Shown here in pieces: positions 23,101-37,000 of a DNA stretch of 64,000 nucleotides. The stretch comes from Trichobilharzia szidati (lineage: Eukaryota > Platyhelminthes > Trematoda > Strigeidida > Schistosomatidae): positions 97,043,256 to 97,107,255 of the forward strand of contig OX235271.1 in NCBI GenBank assembly GCA_944472155.2, read 5' to 3'. The translations under genes and the position numbers were made by a program. Position 1 is the first letter of the stretch; each line of letters opens with the position of its first letter. The notes below the pieces were generated by a model. That model saw only the letters and a list, made by a program, of their open reading frames with translations, searched no databases and was not told the origin of the DNA.

Positions 23101-26100
23101 ACACTTGACTTTTCCAATCAGTATGGCCATGTCTCATAATTCAATTCACCTACTTCGACTGTAGCAACCTGGTATGATCATAAGTCGTGAAACACACACA
23201 CACCAAGTTTTGTTCAGAGTCTGGTTCATAAGTAATCTGTACTGTGAGTAAATAAGTTGAGAATGATAAACTCTTGATTATCTCAAAACATTTTGTTCTC
23301 GAAACATGTTTTTTCTTTGTTACCTACAGTTCAGTATCGTTCATACTAAACACATGTATAAGGCTTCAGTGTCCCCCTTGATACTATTTCAAAACTCTGC
23401 TACTGATAAAAGAAAGAAGTCAATGGGGAATATAAAAGTGAACAAGTCCTTCTTAATGCATACTGATTCGTCTGTCTGTCTGTCTGGATTCAACATAGAA
23501 CTTGGCACTGAAGTGCAGCAGTTCGAGTTGCCACGTTCCAAATAGCACACAAAGGTAGTCAAGAAGATGAGTGAAGAGAATCAATAGAGTTTTGACAAGT
23601 ATAAGAGTGAAACAGAATGAGTAATGGTAGAAAGGAGTAAGAAGGTTAAAGAGACTGAATACATCTGCGCCATTGACAACGAATTTGAGCCATGTCACCT
23701 ATTGTCTCCAGCCATTGGTTCTTAGAGTCCCGAGGGCCCCAACCCGGAAGTCTGCATCTCCCTACCTGACTCAGTTTAACTGTCAAGGATTTCATGGATT
23801 GATGAGGCCATGTTTTTGTTTGGCCACCACTTACTCTTTTCCAACCTGGACCTATATCAGCTAGTAATGCCCGTCGGGGGAGACGATGGTTAGGCATGCG
23901 CAGCACGTGGCCTAACCATCTCAATCTATGTAACTTCATAGCCTCTTCGAGTGATTTTCCCTATACTGATTCGATCACCATGAATTCTGTCTCTGTGTTT
24001 TAAGGTAGAATATCTGCGTTTATGTATTCATTTGAGGCGTCTAATTGGCGGTTAGGCTTATGAACTGATCTCTCAATACCTTGAAAACATACCTTAACAG
24101 TGTTACATAAGTTACTGGTTGTCTAATTGTATATTTGTATGTACTGATGTGCAGTCAACCCCTACTCTCTTCAGCTTTGAACTATTTGATACGAATCTTG
24201 ATTTGTTTGCTGCTCTGCAGTTTTTCATAGTCATTTACACAGATATTGAAGTAGATAAAATAGTAGTTTAATTAACTACATTTAGGTAGTTGGGTCCCCG
24301 AGGTTTTGATTAGGTGTTTTTTTTTTTATGCAACTCCACTTGCTTATAAATGTTCGTTCTGCTCATGGATTTACTATCATCCACTGTTCTTTTTTTACAT
24401 AGCCATATTCATATTTCTAAGTTGGTTAATAATAGTAATTTCGAAGCTATAGTGTCTGTTTTCAATGTAAAAGTGTAATTCTGCGCAAATTTTTCGTATT
24501 ATTCTAAAAGTTTTTATCTTGAAATTTTATGTTTTAGAGAGAGATTGTTGACCTCGTTTCACCTAAAAAGGGTTACTATTTTCCAATAACTTTTTTTCTA
24601 CAGAAGTGAATATATACCCCCGACATACACCGAGTTGGATATTAGTCAACAGTCATGGTCGTCTACGGGTGATTCACAATCTCAGTCATTGCCGCCTGTA
24701 CCTAGTCTTCAATCTACTGAGAATAAAAGTTGTTTACAAGTCTCTGAAACACCAGAATTTATGGACTCTGAAGAAGTGAAATCAACTAGTACTACTACAA
24801 TCAGCACTAAAAATGATGAAGATATAATAAATAATGTGGAAGAAGTTGACGTCGATCTACCTTGTAACGAAGCAGGAATGACACCTATTGAGTGAGTTAG
24901 ATAATATTTTTATATTGTGGTAANNNNNNNNNNNNNNNNNNNNNNNNNNNNNNNNNNNNNNNNNNNNNNNNNNNNNNNNNNNNNNNNNNNNNNNNNNNNN
25001 NNNNNNNNNNNNNNNNNNNNNNNNNNNNNNNNNNNNNNNNNNNNNNNNNNNNNNNNNNNNNNNNNNNNNNNNNNNNNNNNNNNNNNNNNNNNNNNNNNNN
25101 NNNNNNNNNNNNNNNNNNNNNNNNNNNNNNNNNNNNNNNNNNNNNNNNNNNNNNNNNNNNNNNNNNNNNNNNNNNNNNNNNNNNNNNNNNNNNNNNNNNN
25201 NNNNNNNNNNNNNNNNNNNNNNNNNNNNNNNNNNNNNNNNNNNNNNNNNNNNNNNNNNNNNNNNNNNNNNNNNNNNNNNNNNNNNNNNNNNNNNNNNNNN
25301 NNNNNNNNNNNNNNNNNNNNNNNNNNNNNNNNNNNNNNNNNNNNNNNNNNNNNNNNNNNNNNNNNNNNNNNNNNNNNNNNNNNNNNNNNNNNNNNNNNNN
25401 NNNNNNNNNNNNNNNNAGTGAGTTAAATAATATTTTTATATTGTGGTAAACGTTTAAGTATTTATCTAATATGCATATATATACGCCACATTTATTTCAG
25501 TCATGCCAATATTCCTCAAAAATCTTCCTAGTGGTGCACGTAATTCACACGAGATTGGCAAATCAACGTAAAACCTTCTACTAATGTGCATCACTTCAAG
25601 TTGCCACACTTCAAAGAAACACGGGAAATAAGGAAACAGAAATGTAATCATATTACATATAAAGAAGAGAATAATTAGCAACATGGCTAAAAATTGTAAA
25701 CAGTAACTCAAATGTATTCATTTTATGTCATTTTCGAAATCATGAAGAGCTTCAACTAAGATTTCCCAGCTACTGTGCGTCGGTGGCACAGCGGTTAGGA
25801 CTCTCACCGACCATGCACATGGTCCGGGGTCCGATTCCCTGCCAACGCACACCAGATATCAATGGTCGGCCTGCAAAATTTGGGCTACCGATATCACATG
25901 CTGAAAATTCCATAAAGCAAGAACGAAAGTGGTTTGTGCAGAATAATATTGTACCATCATTTATTTCGTAGGCTTCTCATCAGCTGCTTACAGCCTAAAT
26001 ACATAATGAGGTTTGCGTACAGAAAAGTTTTAACATACTTGCAAATTTTTACATGTTGCCAGTTGACAAAAAGTTCCACAGTAAGTGAACAGTGCTCAGA

Positions 26101-29100
26101 AAATTGCGCTTATATAGTTTTTACACATGCAGTTCAAGTTTAAACAAAATAGATGTATGCATAAAATGGCAAAGGAGTTACGTAATAAAGACGAAATATG
26201 AGTTAGATACAGAGTGTCTAAGAAATTAGGTAACAATGTACTGAGTTCAACTCAAATCATAGAAACAAGAGACAAGCAAAATTACAGAATATAAAAGGGG
26301 GTGAGGTTAAAGACAAAGATTACGTAATCAGATGAGAGAATAAAGACATTCAGTTACCAGGGCAAAGAGAGATTAATAACTGCTTCTTTCTGAACACATA
26401 AATCTGGTTTCAAGCGTTTGATAGAGATTGCTTCGGCAAACTTGAGGAGAATGGAACTCCTTTGTCTATTGATAATTTTAAAGGATTTCTCGATTTCTAC
26501 CTCATGACCCGTGTCGAGAAGATGTCTAGTGATAGCGCTGCTATAAGAGTTTGTTCCCTTGAGACGTAGGCTTCTTGGCACATGTTCAGAAAATCGGAGG
26601 TGTGCCCTTCTTTCTGTTCTCCCAATGTAACTGCTCCCGCAGATACACGTAAATTTGTATACACAGTTGGAGTTAACATGAGAAGGGTATCTATCGACTT
26701 TTGACTGCACCAAAGAGCATGTTGTTCGATGGACGGGAACCAACTTAGCTGCAGGATAGGCTCTGGCTAGTGGCTTTCTCAGTCTTCTGTTGACCATTTC
26801 TGCAATGTTTTCACCTTTAAAATCTAGTTGAATGAAGACAGGCTTTTTTTCAACTGTGATTTGTTTGGTATTTGAGTCTTCACATCTTCCATATTTGTTT
26901 ATGAATCTTTGAGAGTAACCGTTATTTTTCAGCACCTTTTCGAGGAACATAAATTCTTCCTCTAGTTTCTCTGTAGAGCATATTCTCCTTGCTCTATAGT
27001 ACAGAGTCTTGACTAGTGCTCGTTTATAGCTATTTGGACAAAAGCTATTAAAATGTAAGTATTGTCCATTCCATGTAGGTTTTCGGTAAATTGACCTCTG
27101 GAGATTACCATCTTCTAGGCGTTGCATGGCGATGTCAAGGAAATGGAACTTCCCGTCATTTTCATGTTCCATGGTAAATGCAATATTTGTATGTGCTTTG
27201 TTGAATAGGCTGAGTAGGTAGGAGGCATGACTGTCGTTTTTGCATACTACAAATGTGTCATCGACATATCGACAATAGGCAGTTGTTTGATCGATTGCAT
27301 GCTTCAACTTTGTTTTCTCAAGGTTTGACATGAAGATATCTGCTAGAACAGGGCTAAGTGGACTGCCCATGGCTACGCCATCTATTTGTCGGTAAAGAGT
27401 GTTATCAAACTGCACAAACCACTTTCGTTCTTGCTTTATTCAAATTCATCAAGGGGAATAAATGCATGAAGAAAATTCCATACTTTTACCAAAAATGTGG
27501 TGTGGAGTCAAGCTATACAAAAATAAAAAAATATCCATATGTACACTTATTTGTATTTCAGACCCGTAGTGACTGAACTCATAAATTGATGATGGGGAGG
27601 TCTCCTATATTGTATGCCGATTCAAAATGTCATGTAGAAATAACAGGTGTTATGTTGCTTATATATTTCACTTGTAATACAGTGCTTAGCGCGATCCGTA
27701 TACATTTGAGGGAAATATTACTTATCCATACCCTTACATTTTGAGTAGGAAGTCTCAGTAGTGCTGGTTTATTTTTACATGGTGGGTTTCCTAACGCTCT
27801 TTTCCGAGCTCACTACCAGTTAGTAAACTAGATGGGTCAAGAGTACGTTGGCCGAGAATCAAACCCGAACCACGTTCGTGGTCGGTGGGTACTAACATTG
27901 AACCACAGATGCACCCCTTTTAAATATGAAGGTGATTGAGACGTGTATTGTGTGTGACTTCTGCCAATATGGTTTATTCCCACCTATAACTACTTTTTTA
28001 CTTGTAGCCTAATTGTTTTAAAGTATTTAGTCTGTTACTTGTAAGTTACGCTACTTTCGAGCTCCTATTTTTATCTTCTATGCTTAAAAATGGCAGTTAT
28101 CTGAATCATCGTCCATATCAGCAAACGCCCATCATTTTTGATTGCTTTAGTAGCATAGTAGGCCTCTTTTCGCATGAAGCGAAATATACCTTAGTAAACT
28201 ATAGTCAGGAGTTGAACATATAAGCCATTGGACAACAAATCCGTACATACATATATATGAGTTGGTGTCGCACACTGTTTATTGCGTCAGTCTGTTGAGA
28301 TACGGACTCTTTCTTCGTTATTTTGTGTGTGTGTGTGTGTATGTATGTGTATAAAATTGTCGATGCTTGATCTTAACTGTTTAGTGTTACATTTAGTTAA
28401 TCCTTTTGTTTTATGAAATAAAAGAACAAAAGATAATGGAACTCATGTAAATATAGAAAACAACAGCATTTGAATATCCGATAAACATCTGATCAGGACA
28501 TCAATAGAGTGTGTTTTCTTCATATTGATTTTTTTTTTGTTTTGAGAAATTGTTTTCATTCATTCTATTTTATGAATACATTGACAGGGTAAACTGTGTA
28601 AGTTCTTTGTCCACAACTTCTGTTGCAGTAAACCAGTTAATTCAGTAACTATAACTCTCGTTTTGCTTCTCTCACGTGTGTAAATTGTTTGCAGGGAGTC
28701 TATTGATTGATTCTTAAGTTAGTAGACAGTGGTAACTGTTTGCTTCGGATGCATTCACATTTTTCACTCTTTTCCGGTTCTTTAGGCACTGCAAATGTGT
28801 ATTTTCTTAAAAAAGAACCACTAATTCATTATGTATAATAATATTTAGCTAGTTCTGTAGTCGAACTTCTTCCCTCCCCTCACCTATTGAATCTGGTTTC
28901 TTAGTTGAAAACTGTTTGTCAGGCTGAAGTCACCAGTTAACAACTTTATATTTTATCGCTTATCCGTGTAAGATTTATATTTAGAGTGTAGAGTAATTTT
29001 GGAGTGATACTGGTGAATATTGTTTTTTTAGGCAGTTTTAATTTCTACTTATGTGCATACTAAAAGTTTCTTGTTCCCTCCCCCCACCATTAAAAGTTCT

Positions 29101-30071
29101 GCTGGATGATAAAATTTCGGTTGTGTATTCATATCCAAGTGAGAATGGTATTTTCTCAGCTGAGGAAAAGGCGTCAATTAGTGCGTGATTTTTTTTATTC
29201 CTTCACGTTCCCAGTGGAACATAGGGCTTCAAGATAGAGGCTTGAAGTTTCTGTAGCAGTGTTTATTTTTTACGGGATGAGGTTGCTAGTCTCATGCCCA
29301 ACCTTTCCTCTTTACCAGCTTTATTACTGGCTTAGCGAGGTAAAGGAGTGCGTCGGCCGGGGATCGAACCTCGTACCATGTGCATTGTCGACGAGCGTCC
29401 TAACCACTGTGCACCGGCGCGTAATTACGTAACCCAAATTATTGTGTCTATGTAAAGGAAAATTAAGCATTCCATTATATGGATTTGTGAATTTGATGTG
29501 CTTTGGTAAAGTTTTTTTAAAGCTTACTTTACCTCAAAAATTTATGGTATCTAAGAGTTTGTAGTATTACCGAGTCGTTCAAGAAAAAGCAATTAGACTG
29601 AGGTTTGAATCCGAGAAGTGTTGTGCAGTGGTGTAGAAAAACCTGAGTTTTTTTGGCTTTATAGCCCATTATGCGCATGTGTACATGCTCTTATTTAATT
29701 ATTTCTTTGTTTATTCCACTTATCGTCTTGACTGTGAAGACTTCCATCTGATGTTATGTTGTGTTTACTTAACGATTCTTTCTATGGTGTTTTTGTCAGT
29801 GTTCGATTTCATCGTTTTAATCATAGTTTCCTGAATAAACTGTAAGGAGAAAATGAACTTGGTAATTACCTGTCCACTTTTTTGTCCTCGTGCAGCGTAC
29901 AGTCATTACTAATTTCCCTACAAGTTTGTTTTCATTTGTCATCCATTCATGTATGTGATTAGTTGAATATTCGTTTAACACAGTAGCTAACACATTTCAG
30001 GTAAATGTGATCCATACAACAGAAGTAAATTTGTGCTTAGACAGAGGAAATGAATCACCGTGATGTCTGTG

Positions 30072-30112
<41 letters not shown>

Positions 30113-30995
30113 TTGATAAGTAAAATCGATATTAAATATGCTTCTTTTTAAAAAATATTTCTTTTTTAATAATAGCTTGCAGTTTCTGTTTCGAATCTAA
30201 TCTCAAACACAGTTCAATTTTAAATGTGTTTGGAGGCAATCGGCAGGAAGCCTTAGACCTGGGTTTCGTACTAGTTGGCACTCACCAGTCAGCCAGCAAG
30301 GCGTATCTGCAACCTTGAAGGAACTCATGTCCTTTCTGAGATTCGCATCCGCGTCACCCAGTGCTGTAATCAGAAACGTTACCACTGAACTATTCGGACT
30401 CCCGATTACCTCCAACCGTCTAATATCATCAAACCAATGTGCAGCTTGATGGTGAGCTTCCTAGAATGGTGGCCACATTGAAAATCGGATTCATAGAATT
30501 CAGTCTGCAACAAAGAAAGGACTAGAGACATCACACTAGTTGCCAGTATCCAATCAAAGTACATTTCAGTGTGTTCATAAGAAAATTAATCCAGTGATAC
30601 TTCTTTACTAAATTTAAGTATTAAGAGATGGTACTTTGGCTGTAAGACTGTCTACAATAACTTTGGCTAATCAGACAACTATTTATTTGTATGTAATACG
30701 TGATTTCTGAAGATAAAATGAAATGAATAGTCTGGGAGGCTGCTGGGTGACCGCTGTGACCCCGATCTTCATTTCACTTTCAATAATTACACATTATGAA
30801 TATAGGATAGTAATTTCTTTACGGATTGAAAAGCATTTTTCTAACCATGTATATATTCTCCTTCTCATTTTCTTTTTTTTTCTCTAAAAATGTATGCTTT
30901 TAGAGTTGTTTTATCTCCGTTAACCAAAGAACCTGTTTCTACTGAAGAGTCTGTAAGTCCTTCATTAAATTTGCTTATTTAATTTGAAGTTATTT

Positions 30996-31040
<45 letters not shown>

Positions 31041-34000
31041 TGCTTGTCAATCATTTTGTCGGTGGTGTTCATAAATTCCGAAATGTAAATATTTTGCGAT
31101 ATACTTTATGAATGGTAATTAAAACTTCTGGCATAGTTGTGTACTCTCAATCTTTTTCCTTTCAGACATTGTTCTTTCTCATAGGTCACTTTTAACCCCC
31201 CCCCGCCGAAGAAAGTCTAAAAAATATAGCAGCATTAGATTGGCAATCCAGTTGTACTTTCTTGTTAGAATTTATCTAAAAATAACTTCATTTAACAATT
31301 CTTATTTTTCAAGCATTGGTTTGTAGGGATTTGGTTGATTGGTTACAGGATTTCATCATGAACTGACATTGGTTAGAGAACCATTGGAAAACCTGCAGGG
31401 AGTGCTGGACAGCTGTTTCGTCTTAGTTACCGGGACTTCATCACTACGCACCCATCACCACGGTTAGAACCCAGGACCTTCTGGTTACAAGGCGAGCTCG
31501 TAGACCGCTGGGACCTGGTCCAATGGCCCATGAATTCTAACTTTCGCCAATTCACGATATAGCGCAACCGCTAGCCAATGTCATGTGTGGCAAGTATTTG
31601 TCCTCACACCCGACTTGCTGCACCCTACTGGTCACGACTTCCCACGGGAACCCCAGGTAACTACTTACCTGAATAGGGCCTATCACCAGTGAGCATCTCA
31701 TTGATATTCAAGTATTGGTTTGCTGAAGGGTCCCAAACCAGGACGAAACAACTGTTCAGTACTCCCAGGTTTTCCAACGATTCTCTAACCATTGTCAGCT
31801 CATGATGAAGTCCTGTAACCAATTCTTATTTTCATTCGATTGAAAATCTCTGGCTGACCTTCATTTTTGCTCAATTTAGTCACCCTGTTTCTGTTTCAGA
31901 TTTTCGATGTATTACTAGGAAAAATGTTACAATTTTAGCGTTTTTGTTTTCATGGGCTCTTCAACTGACAATTCACCGATGATTTTCTTTTCTTTCTTTT
32001 TTTTAAAAAAAGGATTCAAAAGATGACTTGGAAATTATACAAGATACAGAAGTAACTGATACACAATGTGAGGTGGAGAAAACATTGGAGAATGACATCT
32101 CTACAGAATTAAATAAATCCAGTAATGAGATTACCTGTGACTCTGTGATAGAATTCTAATTTTTTTGTTTGTTTATAATTTACATTACAGTTTGATTTAA
32201 AAAAAGGTGTAATCTCACAGTTGGGTTGATATTTCGGAAATGTTAGTCTTAAACCAGAGGAGTAGTAGCGTTCATTGACGTGCTATTCGATTTTATCAGT
32301 GTAGATGATTTTCATCATCATTTATTGTTCAGTGTGCACATTGTGATGGGTAGCTTTGTTGCTGTTCAAACAATAAATTTATGTTTCAGCTTAATTCTCT
32401 AATCCGTAATCTATTATGAGATCGAATGACAGTTTAATGGTTATGAATTTGATCTTTTATTATGTCCCCTATTTTAGTTACTCTTTTTACTAGTAGTTAT
32501 GTGAAGCAGTGGTTCATTGGTGGTCTGGGCGCACGGCTTCCAACCAGTGAAGACAACAGATTACGAACCCCGTTTCAGTTATCAAGGTTTAAGTGGCGAG
32601 GTTGTATCACTAACTTACACACAATAGACACGACTCATCGCCAGTTGCATGGAATTGCGACTGGTTGTTAAGTAACATTCTTTTATTCAGTAGTAATATT
32701 ACTCGGAGATCAGTAGTTGGACATGTGCACTGAAACTAAGCTGCGTGTACTGATTTCTGTGGCTTTTGATCAAACAAATATGAAGCAAATGGTCTTTGAG
32801 CTCGCCTTGTAACCCGAAGGTCCTGGCTTCGAACCCCGGTGGGTGCGTACTGCTGAAAAGTCTCAAACCAGGACAAAACAGCTGTCCGGTACTCTCAGGT
32901 TTTCCAATGGTTCTTTAACTGATGTCAGCTCATAATGAAATCCTCTAATCAATCAAACAAAAAAACCCTACAAAAACCAATACTTGAAAATATGAAACAA
33001 ATGATGTAGTGGTTGTAAGATGTATCAGTATAAAATATCGGTTTAAGAATAAAAACTTTCGGTGATGTTTTTCTACTGAACTTTATTGAAATGCACAACA
33101 TATCCAAGTGTGTTCTGGTTATTTACATAATGGTCGCATGTGTATCTACTTTCAGTAGATCTTTAGTGTTGATATGAATTATGTAAGGACATATCGCCTG
33201 TCTCTTTGGCTTTCTTGACGCGTATATTGTATAGTTGTGTTTTGTGTGCATCGGTAACACAGCAGTAGAATACTCGCCAACCGCACTGGGTGGTTTAGGG
33301 TTCAATCACTGACCGACTTACTCCTTCACCTCGCTAAGCCAGTAATAAGACTGGTAAAGTGGGGAGGTTGGACATAAGGCTAGCAACCCTATCCCTTAAA
33401 AATTAAACACCACTGTTATCGAAACTTCAGAGCTCTAGCTTGTGACCCGATGGTGCACTTAGGACGTAAAGGCATTAAAAAAAGTGTTTTGTACTGATCT
33501 TTCTAAATCTCCTTATAAATGATTCCGAAGTGAATGTAATAATTTTGATTTCATTTTGTCACGTTTTTTTCAGACCTATCACCAGTTGAAACTGTGTCAC
33601 ATAATGTAGTAGACGATTCACCTAAACTCAATAGTCATGGCAATGATAATAATGAAAACGATATGTCAGCTGGTGAGAAAAAAGAATTGTCTCCTTCACC
33701 TGTCGTAGCTAATGACGATGTGTCTTCAACGGCTCCTTCACCTGTCGTAGCTAATGACGATGTGTCTTCAACGGCTCCTTCAAAATCGATTTCTAAAGAT
33801 GATGATGATAATGATGGTGATAATGTCAAGACAGTATCCACATCTTCTGTGTCTGTCCTAGCAATATTAACCGCACGTCCAGTTATCAATAATGTATCCA
33901 GTCCATTAATTCGAGGTTAGTGTTTTTTTTTATTATTCTTCGTTTATTTAGTTAAAATTAGATACAAATTCAAATCGTTATTTTTTATGTGAGTTGGTCC

Positions 34001-37000
34001 TAAAAAATCAACCATAGTGATTGTTATAGTTAGGTTTTCTTGAAACCATTGGATTAAGTTGCTATCCTACAGACAATAAAACAACACTACCAGCTGTTTT
34101 CACATAGTTGGCAATGAAAAAAAGTGTATTTCAGCAGATTTTGATCTCTCCGGATTCTTAAATCCCTGTAAATCAATAGTTTTCAACGGGTCTGTACAAC
34201 TCAACTTAGTGAACCTAGTTTTGCAGTGACGAGTCTGTAGTCACAGATTAATACCTAAAGTGTTGGAGGTATAGCTTAATATAACTAAGAATTTGTTCGA
34301 CATAATAATAATCACAGTGAGTATCAATACAAATGTTGGAGGTTGTTTTTGTAATATTACAAATATTTCAGTCATTCATATTTTTGATATAATGAGATGT
34401 GATGGACTACATACAAGCTGTAATATTTAACTTTCATATCTTATCTCATTGTGTTTGATAAAAAGTGGTTAACTGTTTGTGTTCGAACTAAGTATGCTTA
34501 TTGATTAGGAAGATGATATATATGTCTAATGTCACACAAACTCGAAAACTGACAGGCAAAAACCAACAAACTGGTTGAAGAAGCAGAGAAAACAGGACTG
34601 TAGGTGGACATAGAGAAGGAGGTGATGAAGATAACCAACCACCACCAACAGCAGCAACAACAACCAGCACCAATCAACATTAACGGGAGAGATTTAAAAG
34701 AGGTTACTTCCTTCACTTATCTAGGAAGCATGGTTTCAACCACAGGCAGTCGGGACGGATGAAGATGTCAAAGCTGACCAGCATAGATCAGAAAGGCAAG
34801 ATACTCCTTCATCAACCTGAAACCAGTCTGAAAATCTTCTGCTGGCACTCAGCATAAAGAACAAGATTCGGATTTTCAATACAAATGTGAAGTCAGCCAG
34901 TCACTTCTTCTATATGGGTCAGAAACTTGGCCTACACATCACGAAAAGCATTTCCAACAGGCCACTGCAGACTTTAATCAACAGCTGCCTTCGCTCTCTC
35001 TATACTGGAGATCAAATGGCCGGCTGGCCAGAAGAAATGAGCAGCAGGGAACTCTGACAACAGACCAACCAACAGCCGATTGCTCAACAAGTGTGTCGAA
35101 GAAAATGGAGATGGATCGGGCATACATTGAGGAGGCTGTCGAATGACATCGCGCGCCAGCTATGCCATCGCTCCAGTGGAATCCAAATGGGAAGCGAAGA
35201 GTGGGTCGTCAGTGTGACGGTGACACGGAAGAGATCGTGTGGAGAGGAGATGAGGGAGTCTGGGTAATCGTGGACCCAGATGAAGAGGACGGCAGAAAAT
35301 AGAAGAAAGTAGAGATGTGTTGTTGAATCCCTATGTTCCACTAGGAAGCCAAGGGAACAATAATAATAATATAATGCTTATTGGTCATATCTCCTGGTTG
35401 GGATTACTTATTTCAATATATCTTCGGTTAAATTTTAAATACATTCACTGTTTATCTTCTGTTTTCATGTCTTTTTCACACTACACATTTCATGTTGTCT
35501 GACATTCTTATTATTATTGTCCCTACTTCCTTAAACTCTTGCTGTATAACTTATGCAAATACACTTACTGTATTCAACGAAAAGCACCTGATAATGTCAA
35601 TTGTTTGGACCGAAATGAAACTACTACTAATTTGTTTTGATGATGAGTAAGAGCATAGTTTGCAGAGAATGATTGTATATATGCCTAATGGATTTATAAA
35701 CTAGGCTTAACGACTCTAAGTATTATCTGGTAAAATAAATTTACTGACTTTGTAATATTACTGTTATAGTAATAGTAATAGACGTGGTGAAAATACCTAA
35801 GTACCTCTGTGGTGAGATCTGGCTGCTAGCCAAAGTTGGTAGACAGTAATTGACGTCAATGTTTATGTCCCCAATATTCGTGGTGCGAAAATGAGAACAA
35901 AGGCCTTGCGTAGGCGGATACAGTTAGCATATGGATGATCTGACATAGCCACAAAGAGATGCAAGGTTAACTTTCTGTGAGAAACAACCAATGAAAAGAC
36001 TGTATTTTCTACTAACAATAATCTACAATAATGTACATTAAAATCTATAAATATGTGTTGATTTCCCTTAATAAACGATCTGTTGCCTGGCCCTTGTCTT
36101 CTGTTGTTACACCACCACCACCAACAACAAGCATCAGTCACCGTCAACAAGAGAAATTTCACTGAAATTAATTCTTTCGCTTATCTACACAGTATCGTTT
36201 CAACTACAGATAGATGCTACAGACGAGGATGTCATAGCCCATCAGGATCAGAGAAGCAAAGCAGACCTTCATTACATTGAAATCAGTTTGAAAATCTACA
36301 GTACTCATCATAAAGAGCAACATCTGGATTATTAACATTAATGCCAAATCAGTGCTTCTTTGTGGTTCAGGGACTTGGCGCATCATCAACAAAAGCTTTC
36401 CCAACAAGCTACTGTGGATTTTCATCAACAGCTGTCATCTTTGTCTGAATGATGAAGATCAATTGGCTGGTTGTGTAGGATAAACAACAAAGGATTCTGA
36501 TGGTAAACGAACCAGCCAACAACCCTATCTCTCAACAAATATGCAGAGGGAAATAAAGGAGATGGATTGTACGTACTCTGAGGAGACCGTTGAGTGAAAG
36601 CATATGCCAAGTCCTCGAGCGGGACACGAATGGGAAATGAGACTAGAAAAGTCTGAAGAGAACTGAATGTAATGAAGATGTAGTGTTGAAGTCCTACCAG
36701 CCCAGTCGGAACCTATGGCAATAATAATAATAATGTGAATCCAATCCAATTTTTTCGCCCACCTTTCAGAGTTCAATGTAAAAAATTTTGCTGTAGTATT
36801 CTGTCAACCTCTTTTGTATTCTTTATCGTATGCTGTTCTTCTAAGGCTGATCAGTGTGTATATCATATGCTGGTGTGTGATGTACTCCTGATTGGAAATA
36901 GATGAATGGATTCTATGCACGAGGGGGTAATTTGGTAAAAGCTTCCTCTGTTTACTGTTAATCTAAACATATACCCTTGTTAGTTTATTATCAGTTTTTC

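Larger units (their letters stand above)
25774..27535 (+). mobile_element. tRNA-derived SINE, type 1, split by a Penelope element
   Basis: Head and body 25774-25914, tail 27471-27535 (TGTGGTGTGGAGTCAAGC then A-rich). The 12 bases GAAAATTCCATA occur on both sides of the Penelope insertion. Confidence 0.8.

Noticed and set aside
24917..25426. Long open frames made of unknown residues, also at 48854-49657
   Set aside because: They run across N gaps and have no content.
32122..32160. Stop codon after exon 22, suggesting a short alternative last exon
   Set aside because: The GTAATG donor at 32122 joins exon 23 in phase, and in copy 2 the sequence after the donor has already drifted, as expected of an intron.
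33635..33889. Minus-strand open frame opposite exon 23
   Set aside because: Mirror of a strongly biased coding exon. No start context or homology.
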